Of a stretch of DNA of 64,000 nucleotides, positions 18,216-27,458 are shown piece after piece (the first letter of the stretch is position 1; each line of letters starts with the position of its first letter). Location of the stretch: positions 620,001 to 684,000 of the forward strand of contig NZ_AP025459.1 of NCBI RefSeq assembly GCF_024347295.1, given 5' to 3'. The notes under the pieces were generated by a model, which did no database searches, was not told the origin of the DNA, and saw only the letters and a list, made by a program, of their open reading frames with translations. Origin of the DNA: Vibrio artabrorum. GTDB taxonomy: Bacteria > Pseudomonadota > Gammaproteobacteria > Enterobacterales > Vibrionaceae. The position numbers and the translations under genes were made by a program.

Positions 18216-19151
18216 TTACTCAGAACCATATTCACTGAGGTTTCGCATTGGCCCAATTTTTAGCTGAATATTCATTGCGTCAGCTTGCAACATGAATTGC
18301 TCAATGAACTGTTCCGCATTTCGGTGAATAGGCTTTAACGAAGGGTAGAGAATATCAAATTCAAACGGTAGGCCGAATACGAGCGGTTTCATGACAACCT
18401 TTGGGTGCTCGCTTTCCATGTAAGCGGTAAATGGATCAGTGATCGCGATCCCCACACCTTCTCGAACTAAGGTTGCAGCGGTGCTTGCCAGTGAGACTTC
18501 GATTTGCTCAATCGTTGATAGATCATAACGACGTAACAATGCATCGATTCTTCTCTGAGTAATATCCTTTTCGTGGCGGATGAGTACTTGACCCGCAATA
18601 TCGTAGATGTCTATGACCGAGCGTTTGGCCAGTGGCGAATCGGATGGAATAAGACAGACGCATTCGCACTCTACTTTTTGTGCTTTTACACCCGCGAGAT
18701 GTTCATCAATAAACGCAAAGCCAATGTCTGTTGTTTGACTTTGAACCCGCTGAATCACCTCTTCGGAACGATATGTTTTAAACCCGACTTTGACTTTAGG
18801 CGCTTGCTTTAAAAAGACCGCTAAGATTCTGGGCAAAAAAGCGTTTGAGAGAAGAGGCATCGCTGCAATATTCAATGTCCCGAAATGGCATGAGCGAATT
18901 GAATGCGCAGCATGATCGAGACTTGATACAGCATCAAAGACTTTGGAGACTTCAATATAGAAAGCTTCGCCCTCATTGCTAAGCTCTAAGCGATTTCGTT
19001 TACGAATAAAAAGTTGAAAACCAATTCTTTGCTCTAAACTGGCTAATAGTCGACTGACGGCGGATTGACTAAGTGATAAGCGCTCTGCCGCGGCAGTGAC
19101 GGTTTGACATTCAACAATGGCTTTAAAAGCATTGAGTTGGGTTAGCTTCAT
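18216..19151 (-). CDS. LysR-family regulator (OccR/NocR-like) of the opine locus
   Basis: A 311-residue LysR-type regulator. The helix-turn-helix is at residues ~18-37 (TAAAERLSLSQSAVSRLLAS), and the linker and effector domain begin FGTLNIAAMPLLSNAFLPR, which resembles the opine regulators OccR and NocR as I remember them. It is transcribed in the same direction as the opine dehydrogenase and carrier genes, ending 192 bases before the dehydrogenase start. It probably senses the opine or its product and controls the two genes. The co-directional order differs from the common divergent LysR layout, so regulation is inferred from position and family. Confidence 0.85.
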   Translation of the reverse strand: MKLTQLNAFKAIVECQTVTAAAERLSLSQSAVSRLLASLEQRIGFQLFIRKRNRLELSNEGEAFYIEVSKVFDAVSSLDHAAHSIRSCHFGTLNIAAMPLLSNAFLPRILAVFLKQAPKVKVGFKTYRSEEVIQRVQSQTTDIGFAFIDEHLAGVKAQKVECECVCLIPSDSPLAKRSVIDIYDIAGQVLIRHEKDITQRRIDALLRRYDLSTIEQIEVSLASTAATLVREGVGIAITDPFTAYMESEHPKVVMKPLVFGLPFEFDILYPSLKPIHRNAEQFIEQFMLQADAMNIQLKIGPMRNLSEYGSE

Positions 19152-19281
19152 TACATACAGCTCTGGATACAGGAATCAATGAAATTACCAGAAGCTCTAG
19201 TGGAATACCTTGAGCTGCTATGAGTAATCAATAATTTCTTGGCAACTTTAGAGTGGGTAAAGCCCAACTAAAAGTCGCTTT

Positions 19282-19554
19282 GAACCGTGATCCACCCCCG
19301 CATTTTTTGGACATCGAGTTAAGTGAGTTCAATCACTAACGAGGTGAACGATGACAACCAAGAAAGCGAGAATTAAACATCCCCCTGAATTTAAAGCAGA
19401 AGCACTGAAGTTAACCGAGACAGTAGGAGTAACTGCGGCAGTAAAACAGCTTTCCTTGCAGCAATCTCAGCTCTATGGTTTACGTAAGGTTGTCAATAAA
19501 GACACTAAGACCAGTCGACGGAGACCAGCACTAACGACTGGTAAATGAAGAAAA
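19282..19554 (+). mobile_element. Remnant of an IS3-family insertion sequence (left end and truncated orfA)
   Basis: From TGAACCGTGATCCACCCCC (19282 onward, an IS3-type TG-starting end) to the end of a truncated transposase orfA. No orfB and no right inverted repeat are visible, so the element is dead. It sits just downstream of the promoter side of the opine-locus regulator, showing past insertion in this gap. Confidence 0.65.
19351..19548 (+). pseudogene. Truncated IS3-family transposase orfA
   Basis: A 65-residue fragment. The first ~50 residues are a normal IS3 orfA helix-turn-helix (PPEFKAEALKLTETVGVTAA, then KQLSLQQSQLYG). The usual tryptophan after LYG is replaced by leucine and the expected leucine-zipper region is missing; the frame ends in an unrelated basic tail. 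AACGAGG precedes the ATG. Non-functional as a transposase, although the DNA-binding part could still be made. Confidence 0.75.
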
Positions 19555-19967
19555 CTAAATGATTCCATATGAACCGATTTCCTCGAGAAGCCTAACGGCT
19601 AATAGATGGATTTCTTCCTTACCTATATGTAACCGAACATAGTGATAATTATGGTTTAGGCGCACACTAAGTGCCGTTACGTTAAATCGCTCGCCTTAGC
19701 CTCAAAAATTGGTGTTTATTATTCCTATTACGTTAAACGGGCGAGTTAGCTATCAAAAATAGCCTTTAAAGCATCTAAAACGTTCTTAGTGAAGATTTTA
19801 AACACTTAACCGAGGCAATGCGTACGAGCAATTCACAGGTCAAAAATCAGCGTATTCCTTTGAAGCAAGAACCGCAAATGATACCCATCCATCAATATAA
19901 AAAGGACGATGAAATATCGTCCTTTTGCGTTGTTAGCTGTAGGTTACTGAGTTCCCTTAATCAGGTT
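19555..19967. other. Gene-free stretch with two imperfect 32-base repeats
   Basis: Apart from the terminator at 19899-19926, I see no gene. Copies of a motif starting TTACGTTAAA and ending TCAAAAA lie at 19677-19708 and 19728-19759. Both contain TTAGC, but the middles differ and need gaps to align. GCCTAAC at 19590 and GTTAGCT near 19745 have a loose likeness to integron attC ends, 150-odd bases apart, without clear folding. The stretch is probably scarred DNA next to the IS remnant. Confidence 0.4.
19899..19926 (-). terminator. Terminator of the M3 peptidase gene
   Basis: AAAAGGACGAT / ATCGTCCTTTT forms an 11-bp stem with a five-base loop. On the reverse strand it ends in T residues, 40 bases past the peptidase stop. 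Confidence 0.85.
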
Positions 19968-21815
19968 CTATCGTCCATATTGTTCTAAGATAAAGTGTTC
20001 AAAGTTGTCACACATTTGGCTATTCGACTTCGCATTGTTGGCCAATTCTGTTGCGCCATCAACGATCGATATCTTCGCATTCAAATCCGCGACGGGAGCA
20101 CGTTCTCTTAACGAAAGCTGTTTGATTTTTTGTTCTTCTATTGCCCAAGCTTCTTCTGGTGACAGGTTGCATTCGTCAGCGAGGTATTTGGCATTAAACC
20201 CTTCTCCAGTCAGGCTTTCGATGGTTCCATTATGGTTGACACTATTACCTTTGTGCCAATAGTGCTTCGCCAATAAAGGGCCGATCTCTGGGTTATCAGT
20301 TAAATAGCCAAACTTATCGGTGAAATACGCACGAGTTTGATACACCGCCATATGAGCCAGCAGGTAACCTTGGTATGCACAAGACGCTTCATCGGACATT
20401 AGGTGTGGTATTGCCATTAATGGGCGGGGGCTACAAGCCAACCCAAGAATCGTTTTCTCACAATTGCGAGCAAGCGCAGTGATCTTTTCCGGTGTCAGAT
20501 CTTCATCCGCCAATTCGTAAAGTGCTCGCTCGAAATACGGAACCACTAAAATGCTGCGTTCTTGATAGGCTCTGAAGGGTTGTTTGTTATCGATGATTGC
20601 TTTGATCAGCTCATCAGGCACGGGCTGCTCATCGGCATTGAGCGCGTATTGTTTCAGCCAATCGGCGTCATTTAACAAGCTGTCGCAGAACATGGATTGG
20701 GTTTCCGCATAGGCCATCGAGGTTGGGGCAAACTCTTGAGAGAAGCAGGGTGCGTTCATTTTAACGTTGGAAAAATGTGCCGCGTGACCACCCTCATGAA
20801 ATAATGTGTTGATACCATCATAACCGCTGCCAACTTGATCGGGCTTAGCGTTACTGGTGAAGTTCACTTGAGCGGCTACCCAAGTACCTTGATCGTAGAA
20901 AGAAGGGATAGGACCATGGCAGAAGCCGTTTGGATATTTTCCTTTTCTATCGAGCAGGTCGAGCTTGAGTGTTGCTTGAGAGTAGTCAATGTTGAGGCGT
21001 CCAAAAGATTCAATCCAGCGCCTCAGTGACTTTGAAAATGGCACATAAGGGTCGAGTTCATTCATAACGTTCCCTGCAAAAGAGTAGGTAAAGTTATGAG
21101 CCTCGAGCGCGCTCTGACCTTTTTGTTCAGCTAACGTATTGAGACTTTTTTGATGGTTAGCGCGCGTACGGGTTTCGAAGTCGTCAAGAATCGTAAACAG
21201 CTGCTCAGTCGTCATCTGTTCGGTTTTAACCACCGAGTAATCAAAGAAGGTTTTAAAACCCAGAGATTGAGCAAATTGGTTACGCTTTTTGATCAGCTCA
21301 ATAAAGCCATTGACTAACAACCATTGTTCTAGATCTAATAGTGCTTGGTGTGCTGAAAGCCTCACTTTTTCATCACTATTACTTCTAATTGCTGAGCCTA
21401 ATACGGGAAGCGATCCTTCTATTTCTTCCCCGGTTTCATTGATGTAAGTCATCACATGATTCTGCTTTTTCTCAAACAGTTCTGCCTCAAACTTTATGAG
21501 TTCGGCTTTAAGCTTCTGTGACTGTTCCGACTCAATAGCGTGAGCTCTAAAGGTCGCTAACCAACCATTTAAGCCGGTTAGTGTAGTCTCTTTTTGTTGG
21601 GGATCTTGAATGTCATCGATAGCCGCAAGTTGCGTTTCAATGGCAGCAATTTGTTCAGCCGAGCTAAGAAATTCCGTCCACTGAGTTTGCGCAAGTGTCG
21701 AACCCGCGTGGTCGTCACTGATGCCCATATATGTATCCCAAAAGAAGTCCTCTTTTGCTTTATGAGTCGCAAGATACTTTTGATTCAATTGGTTGAGATA
21801 GTTCGTTGCCGTCAT
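19968..21815 (-). CDS. M3-family zinc oligopeptidase (PepF/thimet-type)
   Basis: A 615-residue cytoplasmic metallopeptidase, no signal peptide. The active-site motif HEGGH is at residues 340-344 in TLFHEGGHAAHF, the M3 HExxH with the third ligand expected in the glutamate-bearing helix ~25 residues later (MAYAETQSMF). The N-terminal half is helical as in oligopeptidase F. It should trim short peptides in the cytoplasm. The ATG has AAGGAATG in front. It is monocistronic, with a terminator downstream. Confidence 0.9.
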   Translation of the reverse strand: MTATNYLNQLNQKYLATHKAKEDFFWDTYMGISDDHAGSTLAQTQWTEFLSSAEQIAAIETQLAAIDDIQDPQQKETTLTGLNGWLATFRAHAIESEQSQKLKAELIKFEAELFEKKQNHVMTYINETGEEIEGSLPVLGSAIRSNSDEKVRLSAHQALLDLEQWLLVNGFIELIKKRNQFAQSLGFKTFFDYSVVKTEQMTTEQLFTILDDFETRTRANHQKSLNTLAEQKGQSALEAHNFTYSFAGNVMNELDPYVPFSKSLRRWIESFGRLNIDYSQATLKLDLLDRKGKYPNGFCHGPIPSFYDQGTWVAAQVNFTSNAKPDQVGSGYDGINTLFHEGGHAAHFSNVKMNAPCFSQEFAPTSMAYAETQSMFCDSLLNDADWLKQYALNADEQPVPDELIKAIIDNKQPFRAYQERSILVVPYFERALYELADEDLTPEKITALARNCEKTILGLACSPRPLMAIPHLMSDEASCAYQGYLLAHMAVYQTRAYFTDKFGYLTDNPEIGPLLAKHYWHKGNSVNHNGTIESLTGEGFNAKYLADECNLSPEEAWAIEEQKIKQLSLRERAPVADLNAKISIVDGATELANNAKSNSQMCDNFEHFILEQYGR

Positions 21816-22040
21816 GACATTCCTTGAAAATTAACTCGTAATTTCAACATTATGACATATTCATCGAATGTATTGTGTGATATTGCATATGACGGTGTGT
21901 CAGCACTGCGGTTGACACTACGCGACAAGAATATCGCTTAATCAACCGTTTATTTCTCCTAAAATAGGCAGTTCGAACAGTTGTTCTTGGATTGGTCAAG
22001 TATAATAGACGCTTCGTATCACATGAGGTAAGCACAATTA

Positions 22041-22613
22041 ATGAGAGCTCTTCTTGTCTTAATCCCACCTTTGTTATTGTCTCTGAATGCTATTTCGTTT
22101 TCCGTGCAAGCAACCGAAAGCTGGTGGCTGAGAACGGTCTTCAATAGCAGTCCCACTCAACCGAGTACTCAACACTATATTAACGATAGTGACCTAATGG
22201 ATTGTGGCGAGAGTGAGGGCTCTCTGTTGTGCAGTGACTTAACCCAATATTACGATTTGGATGTTTATGTTGAGCTGGAGTTGGCAAGCTCAAGCGTCGA
22301 GGTGGTTCGCTTTAACTTGCCATATTCGAGCTTAAGTTACACAAAGCTTCAGGCATACCTTCGTCAAGATGGCTTTGCTTTAAGCTCAATTCGTATTGGT
22401 GAAGATGCATTCGATGTTACTGCTCAACTCGAACAAGCTCGAAATGAAGGGGTTGGTTTGGATAGGGTGGATAAGCAGTTGGTCGAATTTATCAACGCGC
22501 CACACCATTCATCGGAACACGTGAGCCTCTGGAATGTTCCAAGTACACCCTCGCCTTGGATTCAGTTACATCGTGATGGTGAGCATATAATGGTTGAACT
22601 ACATCGCCTTTAA
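22041..22613 (+). CDS. Secreted/periplasmic hypothetical protein
   Basis: A 190-residue protein with a signal peptide (MRALLVLIPPLLLSLNAISF, cut probably near VQAT-ES) and a soluble body containing two cysteines close together (MDCGESEGSLLCSD) that could form a disulfide. GAGGTAAG precedes the ATG at good spacing. No family recognised. It stands alone between the M3 peptidase (divergent) and the aldo/keto reductase. Confidence 0.7.
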   Translation: MRALLVLIPPLLLSLNAISFSVQATESWWLRTVFNSSPTQPSTQHYINDSDLMDCGESEGSLLCSDLTQYYDLDVYVELELASSSVEVVRFNLPYSSLSYTKLQAYLRQDGFALSSIRIGEDAFDVTAQLEQARNEGVGLDRVDKQLVEFINAPHHSSEHVSLWNVPSTPSPWIQLHRDGEHIMVELHRL

Positions 22614-22829
22614 TCAGGTGAGTTTGTCAATGGCTTGGTAATTCATTCGAGTCGGTAAGCCTTTTGGGATGAAGGATCATGGCTAGACTGCAAATTATTA
22701 TTGCTTTAAATGTTCATTTTTCTGTGGCTCTCACATTTTAGAAACGAGTTTACTTTTTGCATTTATTGTAGTTGAGCCTTTCGCTAAACGGGCATAGGAT
22801 ACATGCAGTATTGATAAAGGAGACAACCC

Positions 22830-23738
22830 ATGGTTGCAAGAGTAACAACAGCGCCACAAGGCCCAGAACTTTCGGAGTTAGTGCAGGGGTACTGGCGTAC
22901 AGTTGAGTGGGGCATGACTGCGCAACAACGCCTAACTTTCCTGAAACAGCACATTGAGCTTGGTATAACAACGGTCGATCACGCGGATATCTACGGAAAC
23001 TATCAATGTGAAACGCTGTTTGGAGAAGCGCTCGCACTTGAGCCAGCCCTTCGTGATGAAATTCAAATTGTCACTAAGTGCGATATCAACTTATGTGGCG
23101 ACCACACTCCTGATCGTAAGATCAATCACTATGACACCAGTGCTCAGCATATTTACCAATCAGTCAATAATTCATTAGAGCGCTTAGGTGTTAACGATAT
23201 CGATGTATTGTTGATTCACCGCCCAGACGTGTTGATGAATGCCGATGAAGTAGCAGAAGCGTTCGCAGAGCTACACAAGGTAGGCAAAGTTAAGCATTTC
23301 GGTGTTTCTAACTTTTCACCGCGTCAATTCGAATTGCTTCAATCTCGATTGGGTAAGCCATTAGTGACCAACCAGGTTGAAATCAACCCATTGAACTTCG
23401 AAGTGGCTCATGATGGCACGCTAGATCAATTGCAGATGAATCGTATTCGCCCGATGGCGTGGTCTTGTCTCGGTGGTGGTAGCATTTTCAGTGGCGATTC
23501 TGCACAAGCAATTCGTGTTCGTGATGAGCTAGAAGCCATTCGTCAAGAAGTGGGTGCAGACAGCATTGACCAAGTGATTTACGCTTGGATTCGTTGCTTA
23601 CCATCGAATCCGATCGCGATTATTGGTTCAGGTAAGATTGAGCGTGTGAAGACTGCGGTTGATGCACTAAAAATCGAACTGACTCGTGAACAATGGTATC
23701 GCGTGTGGGTGGCATCTAAAGGTCATGGTGTGCCATAG
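22830..23738 (+). CDS. Aldo/keto reductase (YdhF-like)
   Basis: A 302-residue NADPH-dependent (beta/alpha)8-barrel oxidoreductase of unknown substrate. The catalytic tetrad is visible: D and Y in DHADIYGNY (~50-58), K in VTKCDINL and H in LLIHRPD. The NADPH pocket motif AIIGSGKIERV comes late, as in the family. Wording (LVQGYWRT, WSCLGGG) fits the YdhF branch. AAAGGAGA lies before the ATG. Own terminator downstream. Confidence 0.88.
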   Translation: MVARVTTAPQGPELSELVQGYWRTVEWGMTAQQRLTFLKQHIELGITTVDHADIYGNYQCETLFGEALALEPALRDEIQIVTKCDINLCGDHTPDRKINHYDTSAQHIYQSVNNSLERLGVNDIDVLLIHRPDVLMNADEVAEAFAELHKVGKVKHFGVSNFSPRQFELLQSRLGKPLVTNQVEINPLNFEVAHDGTLDQLQMNRIRPMAWSCLGGGSIFSGDSAQAIRVRDELEAIRQEVGADSIDQVIYAWIRCLPSNPIAIIGSGKIERVKTAVDALKIELTREQWYRVWVASKGHGVP

Positions 23739-23786
23739 AGAGCTTTTGGAGGTCGTATTTCTATATAGATTTCGATGTCACAATAT

Positions 23787-23815
23787 AAAAACCAGCATCG
23801 ACGCTGGTTTTTTTG
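23787..23815 (+). terminator. Rho-independent terminator after the aldo/keto reductase gene
   Basis: AAAAACCAGC / GCTGGTTTTT forms a 10-bp stem followed by T. Confidence 0.88.
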
Positions 23816-23913
23816 TCTCTGCCTAACATGTTGCCTCAAAACTGTGATTAAGGTGGAATAATTTTTAAAAACACTCATAATGCACTCTGTTTTTCACCAG
23901 TTGGATATTTCCA

Positions 23914-25293
23914 TTGAGCACTTCAAAATTCTCTTCAATCGCCCTTAAACCAGAGCTTCTAAACACGTTAGATTCTTTAGGTTATACTGAAATGACGCCC
24001 ATTCAAGCGTTAAGCCTTCCTACCATTCTGGATGGCAAGGACGTTATCGGTCAGGGTAAAACGGGTTCAGGTAAAACAGCTGCTTTTGGATTAGGCGTGC
24101 TGCAAAACCTACGCGTTAAGCGTTTCCGTGTTCAATCTTTAGTGTTATGTCCGACTCGTGAGCTTGCAGACCAAGTAGCAAAAGAGATCCGTACTCTTGC
24201 TCGTGGAATTCACAATATTAAAGTGCTGACACTTTGTGGCGGGATGCCAATGGGCCCACAAATTGGTTCACTAGAGCACGGTGCGCACATTCTGGTGGGC
24301 ACGCCAGGTCGTATTCTTGATCACTTAGAGAAAGGTCGTATCGATCTGTCTGAGCTGAACACACTGGTGTTAGATGAAGCCGACCGCATGCTCGAAATGG
24401 GCTTCCAAGATGCTTTAGATGCTGTGATTGAAGCGGCACCAAAAGAACGTCAAACTTTGCTATTCAGTGCCACTTTCCCTAAACAGATCAAATCTGTTGC
24501 GGACCGCATTATGCGTAACCCAGAAATGGTGAAGGTTGAATCAACCCACGATCACTCCAGCATTCAGCAATACTTCTATAAAGTGGAAGGGACAGAGGCT
24601 CGTGATGACGCATTAGAGTTACTGCTTCTTCATCATCAACCAGAATCAGCGGTTGTGTTCTGTAACACGAAGAAAGAAGTACAGAACGTGACCGATGAAT
24701 TGAGCCACCGAGGTTTCAGCGTTATCGAACTTCATGGCGATATGGAACAGCGTGAACGTGATCAAGCTTTGGTTCAGTTTTCAAATAAAACCATCTCGAT
24801 TCTAGTGGCGACGGATGTGGCGGCTCGTGGTCTTGATGTTGACAACCTCGATGCTGTATTCAATTTTGAGTTGTCTCGCGATCCTGAAGTTCACGTGCAC
24901 CGCATTGGTCGTACTGGTCGTGCAGGAAGCAAAGGCGTTGCGATCAGCTTCTTTAGCGAAAAAGAGATGTACCGTGTTGCTCAAATTGATGAGTACATGG
25001 ATATGCCAATTGAGCCATGTGAACTGCCAGCCAAACCAATCGCGAAGCCGTACTACTCAAATATGGTCACCATTCAGATTGACGGCGGTAAGAAAGCCAA
25101 ACTTCGTGCGGGTGATATTCTTGGTGCATTGACGGGTCAAGGCGGCATTGATGGTAAATCGGTCGGTAAGATCAATCTGTTCGCAATGCGTGCTTACGTA
25201 GCGGTAGAAAGATCCGTCGCTAAAAAAGCATTGAACAAAATCGAATCTGGTAAGATGAAAGGGCGTCAATTCCGCGCCCGAATTTTGAAGTAA
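23914..25293 (+). CDS. dbpA: ATP-dependent 23S rRNA helicase DbpA
   Basis: A 459-residue DEAD-box helicase. The motifs run in order: Q motif (TPIQALSLP), Walker A (GQGKTGSGKT), PTRELA, DEAD (VLDEADRM), SAT (LLFSATFP), VATDVAARGLD and HRIGRTGR. A C-terminal RNA-binding domain (YSNMVTIQIDGGKKAKLRAGDILGAL) is the part by which DbpA recognises hairpin 92 of 23S rRNA during 50S assembly. Length is as in E. coli. The start is TTG (23914), with no earlier in-frame ATG and a weak GGATAT upstream, so start certainty is lower. Confidence 0.9.
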   Translation: MSTSKFSSIALKPELLNTLDSLGYTEMTPIQALSLPTILDGKDVIGQGKTGSGKTAAFGLGVLQNLRVKRFRVQSLVLCPTRELADQVAKEIRTLARGIHNIKVLTLCGGMPMGPQIGSLEHGAHILVGTPGRILDHLEKGRIDLSELNTLVLDEADRMLEMGFQDALDAVIEAAPKERQTLLFSATFPKQIKSVADRIMRNPEMVKVESTHDHSSIQQYFYKVEGTEARDDALELLLLHHQPESAVVFCNTKKEVQNVTDELSHRGFSVIELHGDMEQRERDQALVQFSNKTISILVATDVAARGLDVDNLDAVFNFELSRDPEVHVHRIGRTGRAGSKGVAISFFSEKEMYRVAQIDEYMDMPIEPCELPAKPIAKPYYSNMVTIQIDGGKKAKLRAGDILGALTGQGGIDGKSVGKINLFAMRAYVAVERSVAKKALNKIESGKMKGRQFRARILK

Positions 25294-25306
25294 TTCGAGT
25301 CGTTCT

Positions 25307-25348
25307 CCCTTTACTGTTGAGCCATACTTGTGACAATGCAGTAAAGGG
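25307..25348 (+). terminator. Hairpin just past dbpA, possible weak terminator
   Basis: CCCTTTACTG / CAGTAAAGGG gives a perfect 10-bp stem with a 22-base loop, but no T run follows, so it may slow decay from the 3' end rather than terminate. Confidence 0.4.
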
Positions 25349-25376
25349 TGTTCACCATTAATGACGCATCAATAAT

Positions 25377-25550
25377 TTATTCGTCGGGCCTGATTGAATA
25401 GATATCATTGATATGTCTTTCTTCACTTAGATACCAAGCTATCGCTTCCTGTCGATTATGAGCGGATATCGTAATTGTAGTGAGTCTTCCATTGTCAAAA
25501 TAGCAAAGTTCGTACTCTAACTCTTGGGTCTCATGAGTCGTTGTGGACAT
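25377..25550 (-). CDS. 57-residue small protein
   Basis: A short gene, easily missed because of its size. ATG at 25550 with GGGGGGAAAG upstream; TAA at 25377. The protein begins MSTTTHETQELEYELCYFDN and ends SEERHINDIYSIRPDE. Composition is protein-like (acidic, no low complexity), with a beta-like core LTTITISAHNRQEAIAWYL. No family recognised. It points towards dbpA on the other strand and no partner gene is near. Confidence 0.6.
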   Translation of the reverse strand: MSTTTHETQELEYELCYFDNGRLTTITISAHNRQEAIAWYLSEERHINDIYSIRPDE

Positions 25551-25850
25551 CGCTTTCCCCCCAATTTAAATCCTTTAAACATAAGTAAACCATTTGTTTT
25601 TATGGTTCGTATTCCGTCATGTGAACAATATAAATAAAGTTATCTTCGGTCAGTCGCTGCTTTTATTCTAATCATTTGCCGAAATAACGAGATTAGCAAG
25701 GTTGAGCCTCAATTTACTTCATAATATTGATGGAAAAGGTCTGATAAAACGCGTTTATTACTGCTAGAACCAGTATTCAAGATCTTGAGCTAACCTTAGT
25801 AAGGTTGTATTGGGAAGTCCATTACTCAGTAAAAATGGCGAGAGGGTTTG
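25551..25850. other. Gene-free gap between the 57-aa gene and the DUF6279 gene
   Basis: AT-rich, likely promoter DNA for the two diverging genes. I see no convincing operator or RNA gene in it. Confidence 0.4.
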
Positions 25851-26687
25851 ATGACAAATTACCGTTGGTCAGTATTATTGTTCTGTTTTCTATTGGCTGG
25901 ATGCGGAACTAAATTTGCCTATAACAATATAGATTGGTTGATTATTCGCTATATTGAAGATTTCGTCTCTCTCTCAAAGAGTCAAGAATCCGAGCTTGAT
26001 GAGCGTCTCAATGTTTTGCAGCAATGGCACAAAGACACCCAACTGCCGCTGTATATTACTCAATTAGAAGCCATTGAAAAGGTTGACCGCTCCGAGCTCA
26101 ATTCTACTTTTATCGTTGGCCAAAGTGATCAAATAAAAAACCACATTCGCACGATCATCAATCAGTTTTCACCGGATATTTATGCGTTAAGCATGCAGCT
26201 TAGTCCAAAGCAAGATAGTCAATTCTTAAAGAACTTTAGAGAAAAGCAGCAAGACTATTACGAAGAAAAGTTGCGGTTAAATGATGAAGATTCGAGAGCG
26301 CGATATCGAAGTCGAATTGAAGCTCGGCTAGAGCGCTGGCTAGGGTCGGTATCGAAAGAACAAAAACAGATTATTTTTGTTTGGTCACAAGCGTGGGTCA
26401 ATACGAACGAGAATTGGCGGCAATATCAAAATGCTATTTATCAAGATATATCAACGTTGATGGAAAAAAAGGCCGACCTGCATATCGCTCAGCCGATTAT
26501 TATGAACCTGCTTTTAAATAATGAAACGTATTACCCAGATGAGCTTGAGTCACAGCTTGAGCAGAATATGCAGACGTCAGCAAAGTTCTTGGTGGATATA
26601 GCCGCAGTGAGCAGCGATAAACAATGGGCCTATTTTATGACTGAGTTAGCAAGCCTCAAATCAACGTTGATGGCATTGCAAGAGTAG
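25851..26687 (+). CDS. DUF6279-family lipoprotein
   Basis: A 278-residue envelope lipoprotein. The signal peptide ends in a lipobox (LLAGC-G, cysteine near residue 18), so it should be lipidated and anchored in a membrane facing the periplasm. The rest is helical and charged; it begins KFAYNNIDWLIIRYIEDFV and continues with YEEKLRLNDEDSRARYRSR, typical of DUF6279. Function unknown. The ATG at 25851 is preferred over a TTG one codon earlier; GAGAGGG precedes it. Terminator downstream. Confidence 0.8.
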   Translation: MTNYRWSVLLFCFLLAGCGTKFAYNNIDWLIIRYIEDFVSLSKSQESELDERLNVLQQWHKDTQLPLYITQLEAIEKVDRSELNSTFIVGQSDQIKNHIRTIINQFSPDIYALSMQLSPKQDSQFLKNFREKQQDYYEEKLRLNDEDSRARYRSRIEARLERWLGSVSKEQKQIIFVWSQAWVNTNENWRQYQNAIYQDISTLMEKKADLHIAQPIIMNLLLNNETYYPDELESQLEQNMQTSAKFLVDIAAVSSDKQWAYFMTELASLKSTLMALQE

Positions 26688-26709
26688 GGCGTCAAACTTG
26701 ACTATAACG

Positions 26710-26742
26710 AGGCTGATGTTACGACACTCATCAGCCTTTATT
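26710..26742 (+). terminator. Rho-independent terminator after the DUF6279 gene
   Basis: AGGCTGATG / CATCAGCCT stem with a ten-base loop, followed by TTTATTGT. Confidence 0.75.
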
Positions 26743-26768
26743 GTCAGTTATGGTGGCATGTGAGTGTT

Positions 26769-27392
26769 TTAATTTTGATAGCGCTTGAGCAGTGTTGGAA
26801 TTGAGCCTTTCGCTGTCTTCGATATTTTTTGCATCAATTGGAAGCTTGGCTGCTGAATACCGTAGTCACTCTGCAGCTCATCGATCATTAACAGCCATAA
26901 CCTTGCTGTCATTTCTGAATCAGCTAATGCCCTGTGGAAAGTACCATCGTTATCGATATTTTTGAAACGCACAAGATCACCCAGTTTATGGGTTGGCGCA
27001 TCTTGGATTAGCCGACGAGCAATCAACATTGAGCAAGCAAACTTTCCGGTATAGTCGCGGCCAATAGCGTCTAATTCCGCATCGAGAAAGCGCTTATCAA
27101 ATGACGCATTATGAGCAACAAGTTGGCAGCCTTGGATAAAGTCTGCAAACTCATCCATCACTTCACGGCAACTGGCCGCGGTGCTTAACATGCGGTTACT
27201 GATCCCGGTGTAGCTTTCAATGAAGCCGCTGACACGAAATCCAGGGTTCATGAGTTGTTGGAAGGTGTCGACGACTTCGCCGTTAACGAGTTTAACCGCA
27301 CCGATTTCAATCGCTCGGTCACCCATGTTTGGCGATAAGCCTGTGGTTTCGAAATCGAGAACGATAACGGAGTCTGCGGAGTTTGGAGCCAT
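26769..27392 (-). CDS. DEDDh 3'-5' exonuclease (DnaQ/PolIII-epsilon-like)
   Basis: A 207-residue nuclease domain. Exo I motif VLDFETTGL (D and E ligands, residues ~11-16), Exo II in [12 protein letters not shown] and Exo III in [15 protein letters not shown] (H and D). These are the DEDDh residues that bind two metals and degrade 3' ends of DNA or RNA. Too short to be the chromosomal proofreading subunit with its polymerase-binding tail, so a stand-alone nuclease. It follows the PPC-domain gene by 66 bases on the same strand and is likely co-transcribed. AGGAAACACG precedes the ATG. Confidence 0.88.
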   Translation of the reverse strand: MAPNSADSVIVLDFETTGLSPNMGDRAIEIGAVKLVNGEVVDTFQQLMNPGFRVSGFIESYTGISNRMLSTAASCREVMDEFADFIQGCQLVAHNASFDKRFLDAELDAIGRDYTGKFACSMLIARRLIQDAPTHKLGDLVRFKNIDNDGTFHRALADSEMTARLWLLMIDELQSDYGIQQPSFQLMQKISKTAKGSIPTLLKRYQN

Positions 27393-27458
27393 CGTGTTTC
27401 CTAATACTATTTGGTTGTATCGCTTTATATGGGGCGCTTAGTGTTGCTATGGGGCGAT

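Noticed and set aside
19590..19752. Integron attC site
   Set aside because: Core-like heptamers exist at both ends, but they do not pair well and no integrase or cassette array is near. Kept only as a weak remark.
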